Notes under the pieces: model-generated | Seen by the model: only the letters and a program-made list of their open reading frames with translations | Told to the model about the DNA's origin: nothing | The model's database searches: none | In this document: piece by piece, positions 1 through 12,263 of the stretch | Layout of the letters: each line of letters starts with the position of its first letter | Numbering within the stretch: position 1 is the stretch's first letter | Position numbers and translations under genes: made by a program | From: Allodiplogaster sudhausi | Taxonomy: Eukaryota > Nematoda > Chromadorea > Rhabditida > Diplogasteridae | NCBI GenBank assembly: GCA_945643635.1 | Contig: CALZFC010000072.1 | Span: forward strand, 1,102,501 to 1,166,500 | Reading direction: 5' to 3' | Length of the DNA stretch: 64,000 nt

Positions 1-163
1 CTCTCTCTCTTCTCTCCCTATTCTCTCCGGCGCTCATTGACCCTTCTCCTGTTCTGCATGCTCCCCCTCTACTTTGCCTGCGGCACCATTGCTAACTTGT
101 CTCGCAGCTTTCCTAATTATATAACGCTAGTTTACTGTGTGGCTGGTTTGGAAAGATGGAAAG

Positions 164-164
<1 letters not shown>

Positions 165-211
<47 letters not shown>

Positions 212-300
212 GGCGTGAGAGAGAGTGGAGAGAGAATAGAGTGAGAGAAAGAGAGAGAGCGAGAGAGAGAGATAACACGAGAGAGAGAGAGGGAGAGGAA
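165..300. repeat. (GA)n purine tract
   Basis: Nearly uninterrupted GAGAGA sequence. Long Ser/Leu or Arg/Glu open frames across it on both strands are by-products of the repeat. No gene is visible beside it. Confidence 0.95.
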
Positions 301-466
301 AAAAGAAAGTGATATAGCAACGCAAATCGCGCAAATCGACTGGCACTGTTTCAGCGATTTCTTCGCCAACTCCAATGGCAGGCGAAATTGAGGAGAAAAG
401 ATTGAGAGAGAAAGAGAATGAGGAATGTAAGGCAGAATAGTGGGAGAGAAGAGAAGGAGAGAGCTC

Positions 467-473
467 TAAGGAC

Positions 474-510
<37 letters not shown>

Positions 511-511
511 A

Positions 512-555
<44 letters not shown>

Positions 556-860
556 AAGAGTGATAGAGTGAGAGAGAGATAAAGAGTGATAGAGTGAGAG
601 AGAGAGTGAGAGAGAGAGAGCGAGGAAAGAGAGAGGGAGAGATAGGAGTGAAAGATAGAGAAGGAGGTAAGAGGGAGAAAAGAAAGAGAGAAAAACAGAT
701 AATGAGAGCCCTCGGGAAACCCGTTTTATGCCCGAGGCAACGCAGCCGCGGACCGTGAGCTTCTCGTCCTCTTTCTCTCTCTCTCTATCTCTCTCGTTCT
801 CTCTCTCTTTTCTCCATCCTTCTATCTCGTTTCTCTCTCTCTCTCTTTCCTCCCCGCTCA
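467..860. repeat. (GA)n arm, short spacer, (CT)n arm: large imperfect inverted repeat
   Basis: A GA-rich arm (about 467-690) is followed by about 75 bp and then a CT-rich arm (about 766-860). The arms are complementary, so a transcript could form a long stem. The spacer has its own small stem: cctcggg near 709 pairs with cccgagg near 731. No coding exon is convincing in the spacer. Confidence 0.8.
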
Positions 861-2822
861 TATATTTTGTGGTGGCTGTTCTTTGAACTTCTTTATACGG
901 CTAAAGATTGTGTATGAAAATATCCCAAATAAATGAATGTCTTGTACTGTACACGTTCTTCGTAGTAAGCATACAAATATTTATTTACATGGAAAACATA
1001 GTATACAGTACTTGTATGTATGTACATACTTAAGTATTTTCAAACGACAAACTCTCAGGACGAAAGCGTTTCCTGGATACGGTATAGACTTGACGTGCGA
1101 GACCAATTTCTTTGAATATTATTAAGTTTCCGATTATCTGCTTTTCTTGCTATAACCAAATCTTATTTGTCGTCGTCCTTGCGAAAGATTAAAAGATTAA
1201 AACGTCGACAACTAATCAGTCTTCAGAAACTGTGCATACAGCTGAAAAGGAAAAATAAATGTAATACTTGCATGATGCTCAAACGAGACAATATAAATAT
1301 GAAGTGTTATGATTTCCTATTGATTTTTCTCGGTTTTGTTTTTGTTCCATTTCGCACTCACTCTTTCGAGCACCCTTCTTGTACTTCTCTTCCCTTTTTT
1401 TTTGTCCTTTTCTCGCTCTCTTCCAGTTTTCCTCTCTCTCTCTATCACTCTCTTTTTTAGGGGCCAACTGAAAGTTGACGTCACGTTCAAGCGCTCTCTT
1501 CCGCAGCTATAAACATCAAAAACGTTTACCAGCTCGTTGAGAGCTTTCGAATGATGTCTAATATGTTGTGGTTTGCCACACCCCGCCGAAAGACTTCCCT
1601 TGTTAGTTATGCACATGATGGAAAGGAAGATAGGAAAGGAAGAGTGCGGAATGAGACATTCCGTTACAGATTAACGGTCAACGATTAGTGATCTGGGTGA
1701 GAGAAAAAATGTAGCATTCTCTCACTGTATATAAACTATTGGACCATTTAAAATATTTTGCTCCTTCTTAGAACAATAGTTAAAGGCGAGGATGGATTTG
1801 GTTCCCTCCGATACCCCGATAATTTCTTGGAACCAAGATCCTGGGAGGGACTGTATGTACTACATACAGTTTAAAAAATTCTTATTATTCCACTTTTTAG
1901 TCATAAGTGGCTGATCAAGACTTAATTTAACATCAAATCCTTAACTAAATTTGCGGCACCTAGTAGCAGACTAACATATGTAAGTGGTTAGTGAGCCTTA
2001 TAAACTTTTATTTTGTAAACAGCTAGTAAAAACATGAACTACTTAATATAGTTGATTATATTGCGTTGCTAACTAAAATATACTTCTGCTAATAAATTAT
2101 ATATTTATTTAATTTTTTTCACAAGTAAAATACTACAGCAAATAAATTGCAGGAGTCACCCCCACCCGTCAAGGATGGATTGGATTCTCTGCTGCTACTC
2201 ACATTCTTTATTCTTCTTAATTTTTTGCGCACCATGTAAATATATATGCAAATTAAGTTACTTTGATACTAATTGTAAGGGTTGAAGTCAAAAATATTGA
2301 TCTGAAATTTGGTACACTGACTAGATGAAAAATACCCCAAGACCAAAGAAATAAATTACTCTGTCGAGAGCGAGTAAATATAGCAACCCAAAAACTTTCA
2401 TAAATTGTCCTCTTCTTGAAAAACTATGACTTTTTATACTAGATTATTATTTCAAAAATCTTCTTTTTCCGCCTTAAATCTTAGAAAGTTACATGAAATT
2501 TTGCTTACTACACATATGTACCTACGATTGGCCATCTGGAGAGTAGCGAGATGGAAGGAAAGTGAAAATGCCAAGAAGGCTGTCATGAGAACAATTGTGC
2601 CTTTGCGGCCCACTTCCCAAATGCAAACATCCTTCAGCTGAAGACGCGTATGGAGAGTCTTTCCGAAGGAATTGTGCATCAATAAAAGCGGTAAAAAAGC
2701 GCCTCTTACGGATATCTCTTGCAATTTTTTGTTTGTTTTACTTTTTTTCTTTAATGATCAACATAACATGACGAATCTAACAAGACGATTTAGTGCCCTT
2801 CGTCACGTTTCTCGTGTAAACT
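861..2822. other. No gene seen
   Basis: AT-rich sequence with short open frames only. The frame at 2,426-2,641 (+) has no recognisable domain or splice context. Upstream exons or the promoter of the receptor that follows could lie here, but I cannot place them. Confidence 0.5.
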
Positions 2823-5800
2823 ATGCATATTCGTGTCGGTTTCACACGTAGCATACCAGAGTCGAATGGAAAATGCGAGCACTTTCCCCAAGTCGAGCCT
2901 TCCATCAATTGTCCAGTGCCGGGATGGTGCAATGAGGAAAGTCTAATTTTTCCAAAATTATTTCATTGTTTCATTGGCATTCATTTTCAATGTTCCAAGA
3001 AAAGACATATATCTTACAAACACTACGGCAAAGTTTCGTTCATCAGCCAAAGAGAGTTGCTTCTTTAGTTAGTCGGCTTTATGGCAAAGGCGGCAAACCT
3101 GACGCTCGTGCCGAGTGTCGTGGACACTGGCAACGAGTTCGTCTTCGATTGGGGCACTCTGCAACCGGTACTCTTTTACATAATGTTATGTTACTATTCC
3201 ATATTGTTCAAAATTATATTATATAATGATTACAATTAGCAAGTTGTGCATTTCGAATCGGCGTTTTTTTTTTTGAACGGCTCGTGGACGGGCGCTCTTT
3301 CGGCAGTGGCGGCGGGCACGATTGACGCCGTCTGCCTCTTCTATCAGCATCAGGAAGATCGAGAGCGCCACTTTTTATACTCGACCCAGCTGCACATGGT
3401 ACATACGTGAGAAAGCGTGCAAAGTATGTACCAATCCTTTATTATTTATCAGCCTGATTCAAATTATCATTTTAAAAAATTCAAAGGAGGCTTGAATGCC
3501 GAAAAGTCCTAACACGATTTGCCCCGACACCTCCTCCGATGCATCCTAATTCCATCTAGCGAAATAATCGTATCTCTAATACAGAGGTGTCAACGGGCCC
3601 AACATTTTTGGGCCGGCCCGGCCCGACGGGCAAAAGGTCTGGCGAGCGATTTCCGGGCCCTAGAATTTTGGGCCCGGCCCGTGGGCCCGTTTGAGCCCGA
3701 TTTTCAAAAATTCTGGAGGAAAAAAAGTCCGACGAGCTAAAAAATATTTTGAAATTCAAAATTTTTCATGTTCATGCTATGTATATTCATTTTAATGTAT
3801 AGTAGAAAACGTTTTAGGAGAAAAATGAACAAATGAAGAAAGTTTTGCACTTAAAAGTGCTACCAGTCGTCTTGACTGGACGACATCGTGTGCTAATCGG
3901 GCGCAAACGGGCCGTGCGGGCCGGCCCAACTTTTTTGGGCCCGGCCCGGCCCGGCCCGGGGCCCTGGGAAGTTGGGCCGGCCCGGCCCGCGGGCCGGGCC
4001 GGGCCGGGCCGTTGACACCTCTGCTCTAATATCAGGAATCTGCTTGAGCCTAGTGAAAATACTAGGCTAAAGGCTAAAACTGGATCAGCAATTCCTTTAT
4101 GTCAGGAATTTGTATACAAATTCTAATTTCTCGCACATTCGAAAAGCTTTTGACGTTCATGGTTCGGTATTATTTTAGTTTACGGTGACCACATTCATCA
4201 GCTAAACATGGAAAAAACATTAGTTTGCCTCATATTTAATCTGGCCTTCATCTGAGGGATTCTCCGGGATTATTCCTTTCAGTTACAGAGATTATCCAAT
4301 GAAATTATTAGAGCACAAAATGTAATAAGACAAAAATATGTGTTTTACATTATTTGTCTTCCTGATGAAAAAAATTGTTTTAGTCAAAGTTTATGCTCAT
4401 GGCTCGCTACAAGCATGACGTGAGGAAGCAGACGCTCAAAGCAGTCCTGAGGGTAAGAGGGAGGGAATGAGATGGCGAAAGACGGGAAGTAACGAGAGAG
4501 GCAGACTGTGTGGGTGTGTGAAATCGAGCGATAACCATGATGGAATAATTCTGACATGAAATGATTAAGTGTGCAGTATTGAGTTGTTTCTAATATGACA
4601 TTAAAATTAAACTTAATATTCTAGGTATTTTCGCTAGATGTTTGGCTATCCATCGTCTGTATTCTGTTGGCGCACACTCTCTCACTAACGCTCGTTCATT
4701 ACCGACGAGTTGAAGCGCCACTCACAACAACGGTATTTATTGAGCAATTATCTTTATTCATATTTACATATGAATATAGATCATTCCCAAGTAACCCTGT
4801 TGACAGCTGGCGCGGGGTGCGTGGGCGACACTCAGGCAGCAGTTGGGCAAGGCCGACTACCACGAGTCTTTCGTCGATCCCGGAAATATAGGTGAAATTG
4901 GAGGCAAAAGTAAAGTCTCATATATCAATAAGCACACACACACCCACACACAAAGAAGCCCACATTCTCGGTCGACCTGTGGACATTACAGGAAGCCTTT
5001 TGAACGTGTTGTTCTCGCTGTTGTGCGCTGTCATTCTCGCGAGTCTAATTGCCGGCCACACGGTCGCCTCGCTCGTCGCCGCGCAGTCTTGGCAACCCTT
5101 CAACACTCTCGACGAGGCAGTCGCACTCATAGACTCTGGCCATTACACATTCGTTACATCTACGTTTGATCTGTCAGTTAAGGGAGGGCGGCGGTCACCA
5201 AAAAATGACGGTTTGAATTACCGCCTTCGCCAGAAGGAACTCTCATTCGCCATGCTATTTCAGTGGTCGCATAAAACGGTTGCTTGATAATAGCGTGCGA
5301 GTATGAAAGTGCGAAGGACCGCACAAATTGTGATTTTAGCTTTTTTATAACATTCACAATTTACAGCAATTAATAGGGCCTAGCCAAAAGTCTCCATTCC
5401 GTTTCCAAAAAAAAAAAAATTACCTTGAATACCAAGACAGGCGACGTGACTTATACGTACGACATATGTATGCACATGTACATACATATGTACATATGTA
5501 GTAAGCCAGCGTTCAATGCCTTTGAAGCTCATCTTTCCAGGCTTTCAAGATACATGAAGACATCGTCGGATCCACACCTTGTTCAACTTAATCGAGCGCT
5601 CAAAGAGCATCCGCCCGTGCGTACCGTGACATTCTGTAACCTGACCCATCATTGTCTAGTCTGACTAGACATTTCCCAGCACCGGCTACTGTGCAATCAC
5701 CACCAGTTGCTTTAAGCGCGCCGAACGGACAATCGAAGTTAAGCTCGATCTTCTCGAGACCGGCGGCTACATCTGCGGAACACAACTGGATACAATCGGC

Positions 5801-6881
5801 TATTTCACCGCGTTCGACAGATGCAACCTTTTCATGCTAGACGCAGGTTTTTTTTGTTTTTGATTTCCTACTGTTATTCTATACATAACCAAGAAAGAAA
5901 TTAACGTAAAGAAGAGAGAATCAGAGAGTGCTGTAGGATTTTTTTCAAATCCGAACGCTCACATTTGTTAAAGGGGCTTCCTTTAGTTGATATGTTTTTT
6001 TTTATACGTCTGATTTGTCACCTCATTCAATGTATGTACAGTCGCGCTCATAAAAACTGGGAATTCATGTTTTTTGGAGATAACTTTTTTAAGGATAGGA
6101 CTATTTAAATGAAATTTTCAGGGTTGCTTTATTATACTACCAGGTATTAATTAGCAGTTTATCGGTTCCATTGATCTACTAATGTTATGAATTGAAACGT
6201 ATTGAGGTCTTCCATCCCTGTCGGCTCATCTGCTCTTCTCGAAAGGCTCTCGGGAAGTCTTTGAGCGTTTCGACGCGCAGCTCCGACTTCACGACGACTT
6301 TCTGAGATATCTCTTTGAGAAGTACACGCGTGCTCGGCCTTACGGACGTGCCTATTTCAAGAATTGTACCGAACAACAACGAAACGGCTCCACACAACGC
6401 GCCGTTGGTATGCACACTTTTATGTAACCATAAGCTACTTTCCATTATCCATATCAGCATTACACTGCCGATTGCTTAATAAGGTAGTATGCATGTGTCT
6501 TGTGTCCTTCCGAGAGAGGAACAGATAATAGAATGTGGAAGACGAGGCGAAGCGGAAAAAAACGTTTATTAGAGAAAAGGAGAAGACCACCGCATACGAA
6601 GAGAGAGAAGGGATGAAGATGATGTTTGCACGCCCGGCAGAGACTTATATATGTACATGGCGAGAGAGTCAAGTATGTATGCAAACGTAGTACATGCTAA
6701 ATTCTAACAATGGCACGTGGCGCATGATAGCCAATGGGGGGGGCACAACACTTTTCTATAACGACAAACTACAAACACATAGAGTCAATATCAAGCAAAT
6801 GCACATATGCATGTATGTAGCACAATTACGTGCAGAAATTAACTAATGTGCTTCGTTGGTCTTTTCCATCAGCTACGTAGC

Positions 6882-6923
<42 letters not shown>

Positions 6924-7118
6924 TGTACATAATTATAACCATAAATGTTTTACAATTGTGAGCACAATACATTTTATACAATTCATGTTCTTACAATTAT
7001 AGATATTGTCTCCATCTCTGGCCTCTTCATTCCACTGGCGGTCGGCCTCTTCAGTGGTCTTCTCACTCTGGCAGTGGAATTCATTTACGCGAGACGCGTT
7101 CGCATCAAGCGAAACTAG
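2823..7118 (+). CDS. Ionotropic glutamate receptor-like channel, multi-exon
   Basis: Predicted plasma-membrane ligand-gated cation channel of the divergent nematode iGluR-like group. Exons in order: about 2,823-3,048 (ligand-binding S1, with a NCPVPGW motif); 3,069-3,164; 3,241-3,398 (S1, with FLNGSWTGAL and an R-E-R stretch); 4,384-4,452; 4,625-4,732 (hydrophobic M1, WLSIVCILLAHTLSLTLVHY); 4,810-4,891; 4,978-5,180 (M3, then PFNTLDEAV opening S2); about 5,497-5,640; 5,688-5,850; 6,203-6,455; and 7,001-7,118 (M4, GLFIPLAVGLFSGLLTLAVE, short basic tail, stop TAG). Phases agree at every junction except 5,640/5,688. The start is uncertain: no signal peptide is visible at 2,823 and an upstream exon is likely. 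The pore region lacks the classical SYTANLAAF motif, as in divergent receptors of this kind. Assignment rests on S1-M1-M3-S2-M4 order and family memory, not a search. Confidence 0.8.
3582..4023. mobile_element. hAT-type MITE with GGGCCC-rich interior
   Basis: The 442-bp element lies in an intron of the receptor gene. It starts with cagaggtgtcaacgg and ends with its exact inverse (ccgttgacacctctg). It is flanked by a perfect 8-bp direct repeat, ctctaata (3,574-3,581 and 4,024-4,031). An 8-bp target duplication with CAGNGGTGTCAA-like ends is typical of hAT elements. The interior is runs of GGCCC/GGGCC around a short AT-rich centre. There is no transposase, so it is non-autonom­ous. Confidence 0.88.
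6885..6917. repeat. (AT)n microsatellite
   Basis: Simple TA dinucleotide run in the last intron of the receptor gene. A similar run lies at about 8,439-8,476. Confidence 0.95.
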
Positions 7119-8436
7119 GGCAGTTTGAATGGCTCATTTCGACTGCAAATGAAAAAGGGATTTTTTTTTAATTAGAAGTATCTTCAGTATGTTGCCAAAA
7201 CAACGTTTCATTGAGAAGGCTCTACGACCAAGTTTTGTGTATTATATCTAACTTAGGAGTTTTTTTTAAAGATTATAGTATGTAGGTAAATGTATATATC
7301 ACCTTTATATTTCGTGAACCATCTCGTTTATCTAACGGAAATATAAAAAATTGGAATGCACATGCATGTACCTTTGTGCATACATACATACATACGTACA
7401 TTCATACTACATACATACATATGTCCATGCATTCGAAGGTAGGGGATGGGAGCAAATGGGGGGGGGGGGAATCCTCGAAACATATATGTAGTTCCAACTC
7501 TTTGCTACGCTCCACAGATCTCGAGACAAATCAGACATCTCAAATTTACCTCCTTTTTTCGATTCAGTTCCTCATGGTTAATTTTAGTGCTCACGTAGCT
7601 TACACTTTCCTTGCTCTCGCGGGTGATTCTCGTCGGTTACGTTAAAGAACCAATTTATCGTAACCAATTTTTTTCCCTTTACTCTACATATGGACAAAAT
7701 GAAGATAGAAGAGACGGGGACAAAGGCGATCTGTGGTTCCTTACCCCCCCCCCCCTTTTTTTTGTCATCCTAACGTCATCAAACACTTCAGCGCCCCTTG
7801 AGCTCGAATAGGAATATGACCAAAATTGGCGGCAGATTCATTACACTAAGGCTCACTAAGGCTCACAGCTCTTTCTTTCCTTTTTTTCCTTTTTTTTCTT
7901 CTCTTTCTAGTATATCAGTGAGAGAAAAAAACAGAGTTTTATTTTTGTTTTATTTTTTATTTTTTCATGAAAAAGCCGTCCGTAATAAGCTATTGCATTG
8001 ATGCGAAATGAATTTATTTGTCAACCTCTTATCCTGCAACATGCAACCTTTTCTAGTGAGAATCCTGAGATCCAGAGAAAAGTTTTGCTCGAATTTTGAT
8101 TTCTCTAGTGTTATTCGACCTCGAGACGGAAGCCAATTATAGACAGCATTTATATTCGCGATGGAGAACGGATCTCTTCTGATACTAAAGAAAGCAGAGA
8201 GGTAACAAGATTTCTCGCTTGGTTCTCCTCGTCGGCTGCTAGCTCAAAGAAAGGACGGGAGCTTCATCACAACTTATCGACAGGTTGTCGTAAGAAAATA
8301 TGCAGCAAAAAGAGAAGAACTTAAGAACTATAGCAATTCCCAACTTTCTTGAATTCCACAACAACATATCAAAATTAAATTGCAAGAGTATATGAAACTT
8401 AAATTAATGATGTTTTAAACGAGAAAAAATCAATAT

Positions 8437-8479
<43 letters not shown>

Positions 8480-9582
8480 GATCTATGTTTAAACTTTTTG
8501 ATTCTTTTCAAGTATCGGCGTCCCAAGGAAAGATTTTAAACCACTTGCTAAAAAGAGCGAACTAAATAAATATGTATGTTTGTTACTTCAAATAAATGGA
8601 CAATTCTTTTAGGAGACGAGAAAACAGGATCAAATTGAGATCGTATGCTGACATATGTATATATGTACGTCGAATGGACCCTAGAGCCATGGGATGCTCT
8701 ACACAATGAACTGATTGCAAATTCAATCATAATATGTGGTAAAACGGATATTCCAGTGATGATTACACCGAATTCGAACTATGATTCTTCCTTTTAGAGA
8801 ATAAAATGTTGTTACCAAACTTTGAATTGAAAAATAGTACCCTCCCTCTAATAGAACCTCCCCTGCATCCCCCCCTCTAAAAGTGCCCCTCCCCTCGCAA
8901 GGGTATTGAAAAATAGTCCCCCGGGGGTACTAATAGAGAAAATACGGTAAATTATGTAAATTTCCAAGAATATATAGAATACATTCAACAACAACCTTAT
9001 ATAATTAATTGACCGATAAAAACCTTCCTCTTGAATGTAATCATCATGGCTCGATCGATGCGCGAAGAATCCATGAGACGGAGAAGAGGACGTAACCGCT
9101 GTGAACACAAAAAAAAACGGAAGAAAGGCTTAAAAGTTATCTTGCAAGCTCGAATTGTCGATTAGAGTCCACTAAATATGCACTTAAAGGAGACCATAAG
9201 GGAAAAACTCCTACCACAAAGTCCCTACAAAGTCCCTGACAGAATGGTAGAAAGTACGGTGTGAAGAATCCACAGAAATGGTGCAACTGCCCCTTGCCTC
9301 TCTCCACAGAAACAAGTGGCTTGAACAACTGGCACGTGTTAAGCAAAATCCGGCCAATGTTCGTATCAACTTCAATTGCTGCTGATGCTATAACAACATT
9401 GTTTGTTTGTTTGCCTTTCGGCTACTTTATTCAGAGTCCCAGTGACAAGGAAGAATTAATGCTGAGTTGTCAAAGAGTGGGGGTGCCTCACACCAGATTG
9501 CTATTAAGAGATAGGGGAAGGAAGCGAATTAGGGAAAGAAAGACGGGCGAGTAGGAATAATTTGGCCGTCTTTCTGCTATTC
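7119..9582. other. Intergenic, no gene seen
   Basis: Region between the converging receptor (+) and lectin (-) genes. It holds CATA/TATG and AT microsatellites, a 10-base G run near 7,460 and C/T homopolymers near 7,745. The small open frames show no domain, signal peptide or splice support. Confidence 0.6.
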
Positions 9583-10408
9583 TCATGGCTTCTCTGGTGT
9601 CCCGGGCAGTTCACAGACGCCGAAGTAAAGGTTGAGTGACTGCGCCGGAACCCAAAGTCCGTCGCTTTTGCGGAGAACAAAGTCGTTGTCTTCATAGCAT
9701 CCCAGCGCTGGAGTCAATAAAATTGCTAACTGATTTACACAAAATGAATTTCTGGCAGATCATAGTATACTCTAGCAGATTGTTTAGCAGCAAGAATAAA
9801 CTCACAGGTCTTCGAGTAGTCTACTGGAGTGCCGTCGATCCAATAGAACGTTCTTGACGTCACGTTACACTGCAGTCCAATTGTGACGTAAGGATGCTTC
9901 ATTGGCTGGCGGAGCGCTTCATTCTCCTATATAAAAAGAAGGATACGTTTCAGTTTAACCCAACAAAAACAATTAATAAATTGAAAGGAAGACGCATATT
10001 TTCGGAAATCGAAAAAAATTATGTAAAAAGCCAATCTTGCCTCAAATGAGTGAATCGAAGCGAGATTTCCGCCATCTTCCTGGCAATTCCTTTGCAGCAG
10101 AAATCCCAGGGATGAAAAGGGCGTGTCGCGCGTGCATTTACCGTTAATCAGTGGTTCGTACGTACCCGGACAGCCGCCGTACACTGATATTCGTAGAGTT
10201 GACAAATTATTATTTGATTGAAAATAAATAAAATTTATAAATTAATCACAAGGAAGGTTTTTCAAATGAAATGAACTGGAAATGATAAATACTAAATGTA
10301 AAACATTATATCGAGTATTTTTTATAACAAATTACTTAATCTTTTTTATTTATTTTTCCTACCGATGGAAATAAGAATAGCGGAGAGAACGATTTTGAAG
10401 AATGCCAT
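9583..10408 (-). CDS. Secreted C-type lectin-like domain protein, complete, 144 aa
   Basis: Single-CTLD secreted protein, possibly binding glycans; nematodes have large families of these. Exons on the minus strand: 10,408-10,363, 10,183-10,041, 9,926-9,806, 9,707-9,583, in continuous frame from ATG to TGA. Residues 1-18 (MAFFKIVLSAILISIVYG) are a signal peptide. A CTLD follows: a Cys-Pro-Gly start, C-x-E-D-G-G-N-L-A-S-I, a YVTIGLQC core, a W-I-D-G-T-P-V-D-Y segment, and a final FGVCELP. Intron 2 has a GC donor (GAG|GCAAGA, at 10,040-10,039); the frame is exactly restored across it. EPN or QPD sugar-binding triplets are not evident, so calcium-dependent sugar binding is uncertain. At 144 aa it is a minimal single-domain lectin. 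Its minus-strand neighbour is the ShKT mucin. Confidence 0.9.
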
Positions 10409-12263
10409 TTCGCGTCTCTTTTCGAGATTGGCACTCATCGGTCGAATCTGCTTTTATACATCTATCGAAGACTGAAAATTTTGACATTTCAATTATTTCT
10501 AAGGACGCTAACAATTGGGTAGACAAACACGAAAGATGCACAGAGATGGAGGATTCTTATCTTTGCATGCGAATACAAGAAGAAGGAGGCATCTTTCCAT
10601 TGTACACTCAAATGTCAGCGCCGCGCGAGATGGAGATAAGCATCTTTTGACTAGACTGACATTTACATACATATTTATGTTTATTTAGAGTCTGTCATTT
10701 TTAATGCTTCTTACATGATAGGGTCATGTGAACTTTCCTTAACATACTCCTAAAAGAGGAAGGAGGAGAAAATGGTGGGACTGAGAAATAGCATGCTTGC
10801 GCGAGAGAGACAGAGGGAAAGATGGACTCTGAGCGAACATACTCCGCTCTGGAGGAGATGGCAGTTTATCCCAAGAAAACATTAATTAATCGAAAGTAAA
10901 AGGGTTCTTTTCGAAAATCGAAAAATTTGTGTATGTACATACATTGTTAGTTTTGTGAGTATGCAAGATCCAAATTCACGCTTATCGTTATAGTTTGCCA
11001 AGATGTCAGAAAATAATGGAAATGTCAGAAGATATTTTGCTAGCGACAGAAATGAGTATGTATAAAATTCTGAAAGAGAAGACCATATATATAAATTTTA
11101 AATGCGGATTCGAATGGCCCCATGCCAGAGTGTTGCTCTAGCAAAATATTTTGAAAATGGCGGGAAAATAAAATATTCCCTAATTCAAAGTAGAGAATAC
11201 TGTTAATTTTATCAGGGCAGAGGTGTTTTTGTGACTTCGGGACACTTGCAATCGAAGTTTCAAGCACAACCAGACCAAATAATGCGAAAAAAAAACAATA
11301 CACTATTTATTCCCCTCGGACCTCCTTTAAGTGGCACAAGTTCTTTTTTTTGTTACTGATACCGTTTACCTTTCGCACTCTCATACGTTCACAACATCGA
11401 TGGTGAAACTGAAAGGCGACCAAGCGGGATGCTGCACACAGCACATTGGATTAGTGGAAATACATTCACTTTTGCTTACTATGGAAAAAAATTTTCAAAC
11501 CTCGCGCCTCTTTTTTCAAATTTCGAATATTTTGCCGTATATTTATAGTAACCCTCCCCCAACCTGGAACTGCAGAGTTCGCTTTCCTGTCACGGTTACG
11601 ACGCAAAGTCGAGAAACTTGCGTCCACGAAAGAATTCTGATGGACGAGGGAAGAAGATCGACGAACCAGCAAAGCTTCCAATAACATTTGATGCTGGAAA
11701 AGTTTATTTATTTATTTTGACATTCCAGACAAATAGCAGAGGTTTGAGCACACTTTACTTATTTAAGAATTTCATAGCATATGTTTCAGCCGACAGCGAT
11801 AGAAATTAATATAATATAAGCATCTAGTCTTCATAAAGAGTGATTTGCAACGATGGAAGTTCAGAACGGACCATTTGATAGCGAAATGTGGCACAGCGAT
11901 ATCCTGGACATTCCATCTTCTAGAAGCACGCAGGATTTTACCAATTATAGATGATTCGGAAAAAATTTTCTTTTGTAGATTTGTAAAAATTTCCATTGTA
12001 ATGGTGTTGAGGACGTGAAATATCATTTAGATTTCTGTCGCTTGTCGGTTGTCAAGAAATATGTATGTACACGAATCGGGAAAGCAAACTCTCAGTGAGC
12101 AAGGAACAGTGAAGTGCAATTATGGCCATATTTATTAGTAGTACCACTTCGGATTTAGCATCCTATTTTGTATTGCGACCGGCATGCAAGAGAAGAGGAA
12201 AAATGGCGCATCTTTCTATGATAATTTCAAAAGAACGTACTAAAAGTACATATATATGAAATG
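10409..12263. other. Between two minus-strand genes; no supported gene
   Basis: Presumed promoter of the lectin and 3' region of the mucin. The open frame at 11,040-11,303 (-) looks hydrophobic at its start but begins with GTG, not ATG, and has no partner exon I can join. The frame at 11,466-11,687 (-) shows no domain. Confidence 0.45.

Noticed and set aside
3519..4015. Pro/Arg/Gly-rich frames across the GGGCCC block.
   Set aside because: They fall within the hAT-type MITE and lack any partner exons.
11040..11303. Possible small secreted protein (-) with a hydrophobic start.
   Set aside because: Its first codon is GTG, no ATG or acceptor gives a start, and no neighbouring exon joins.
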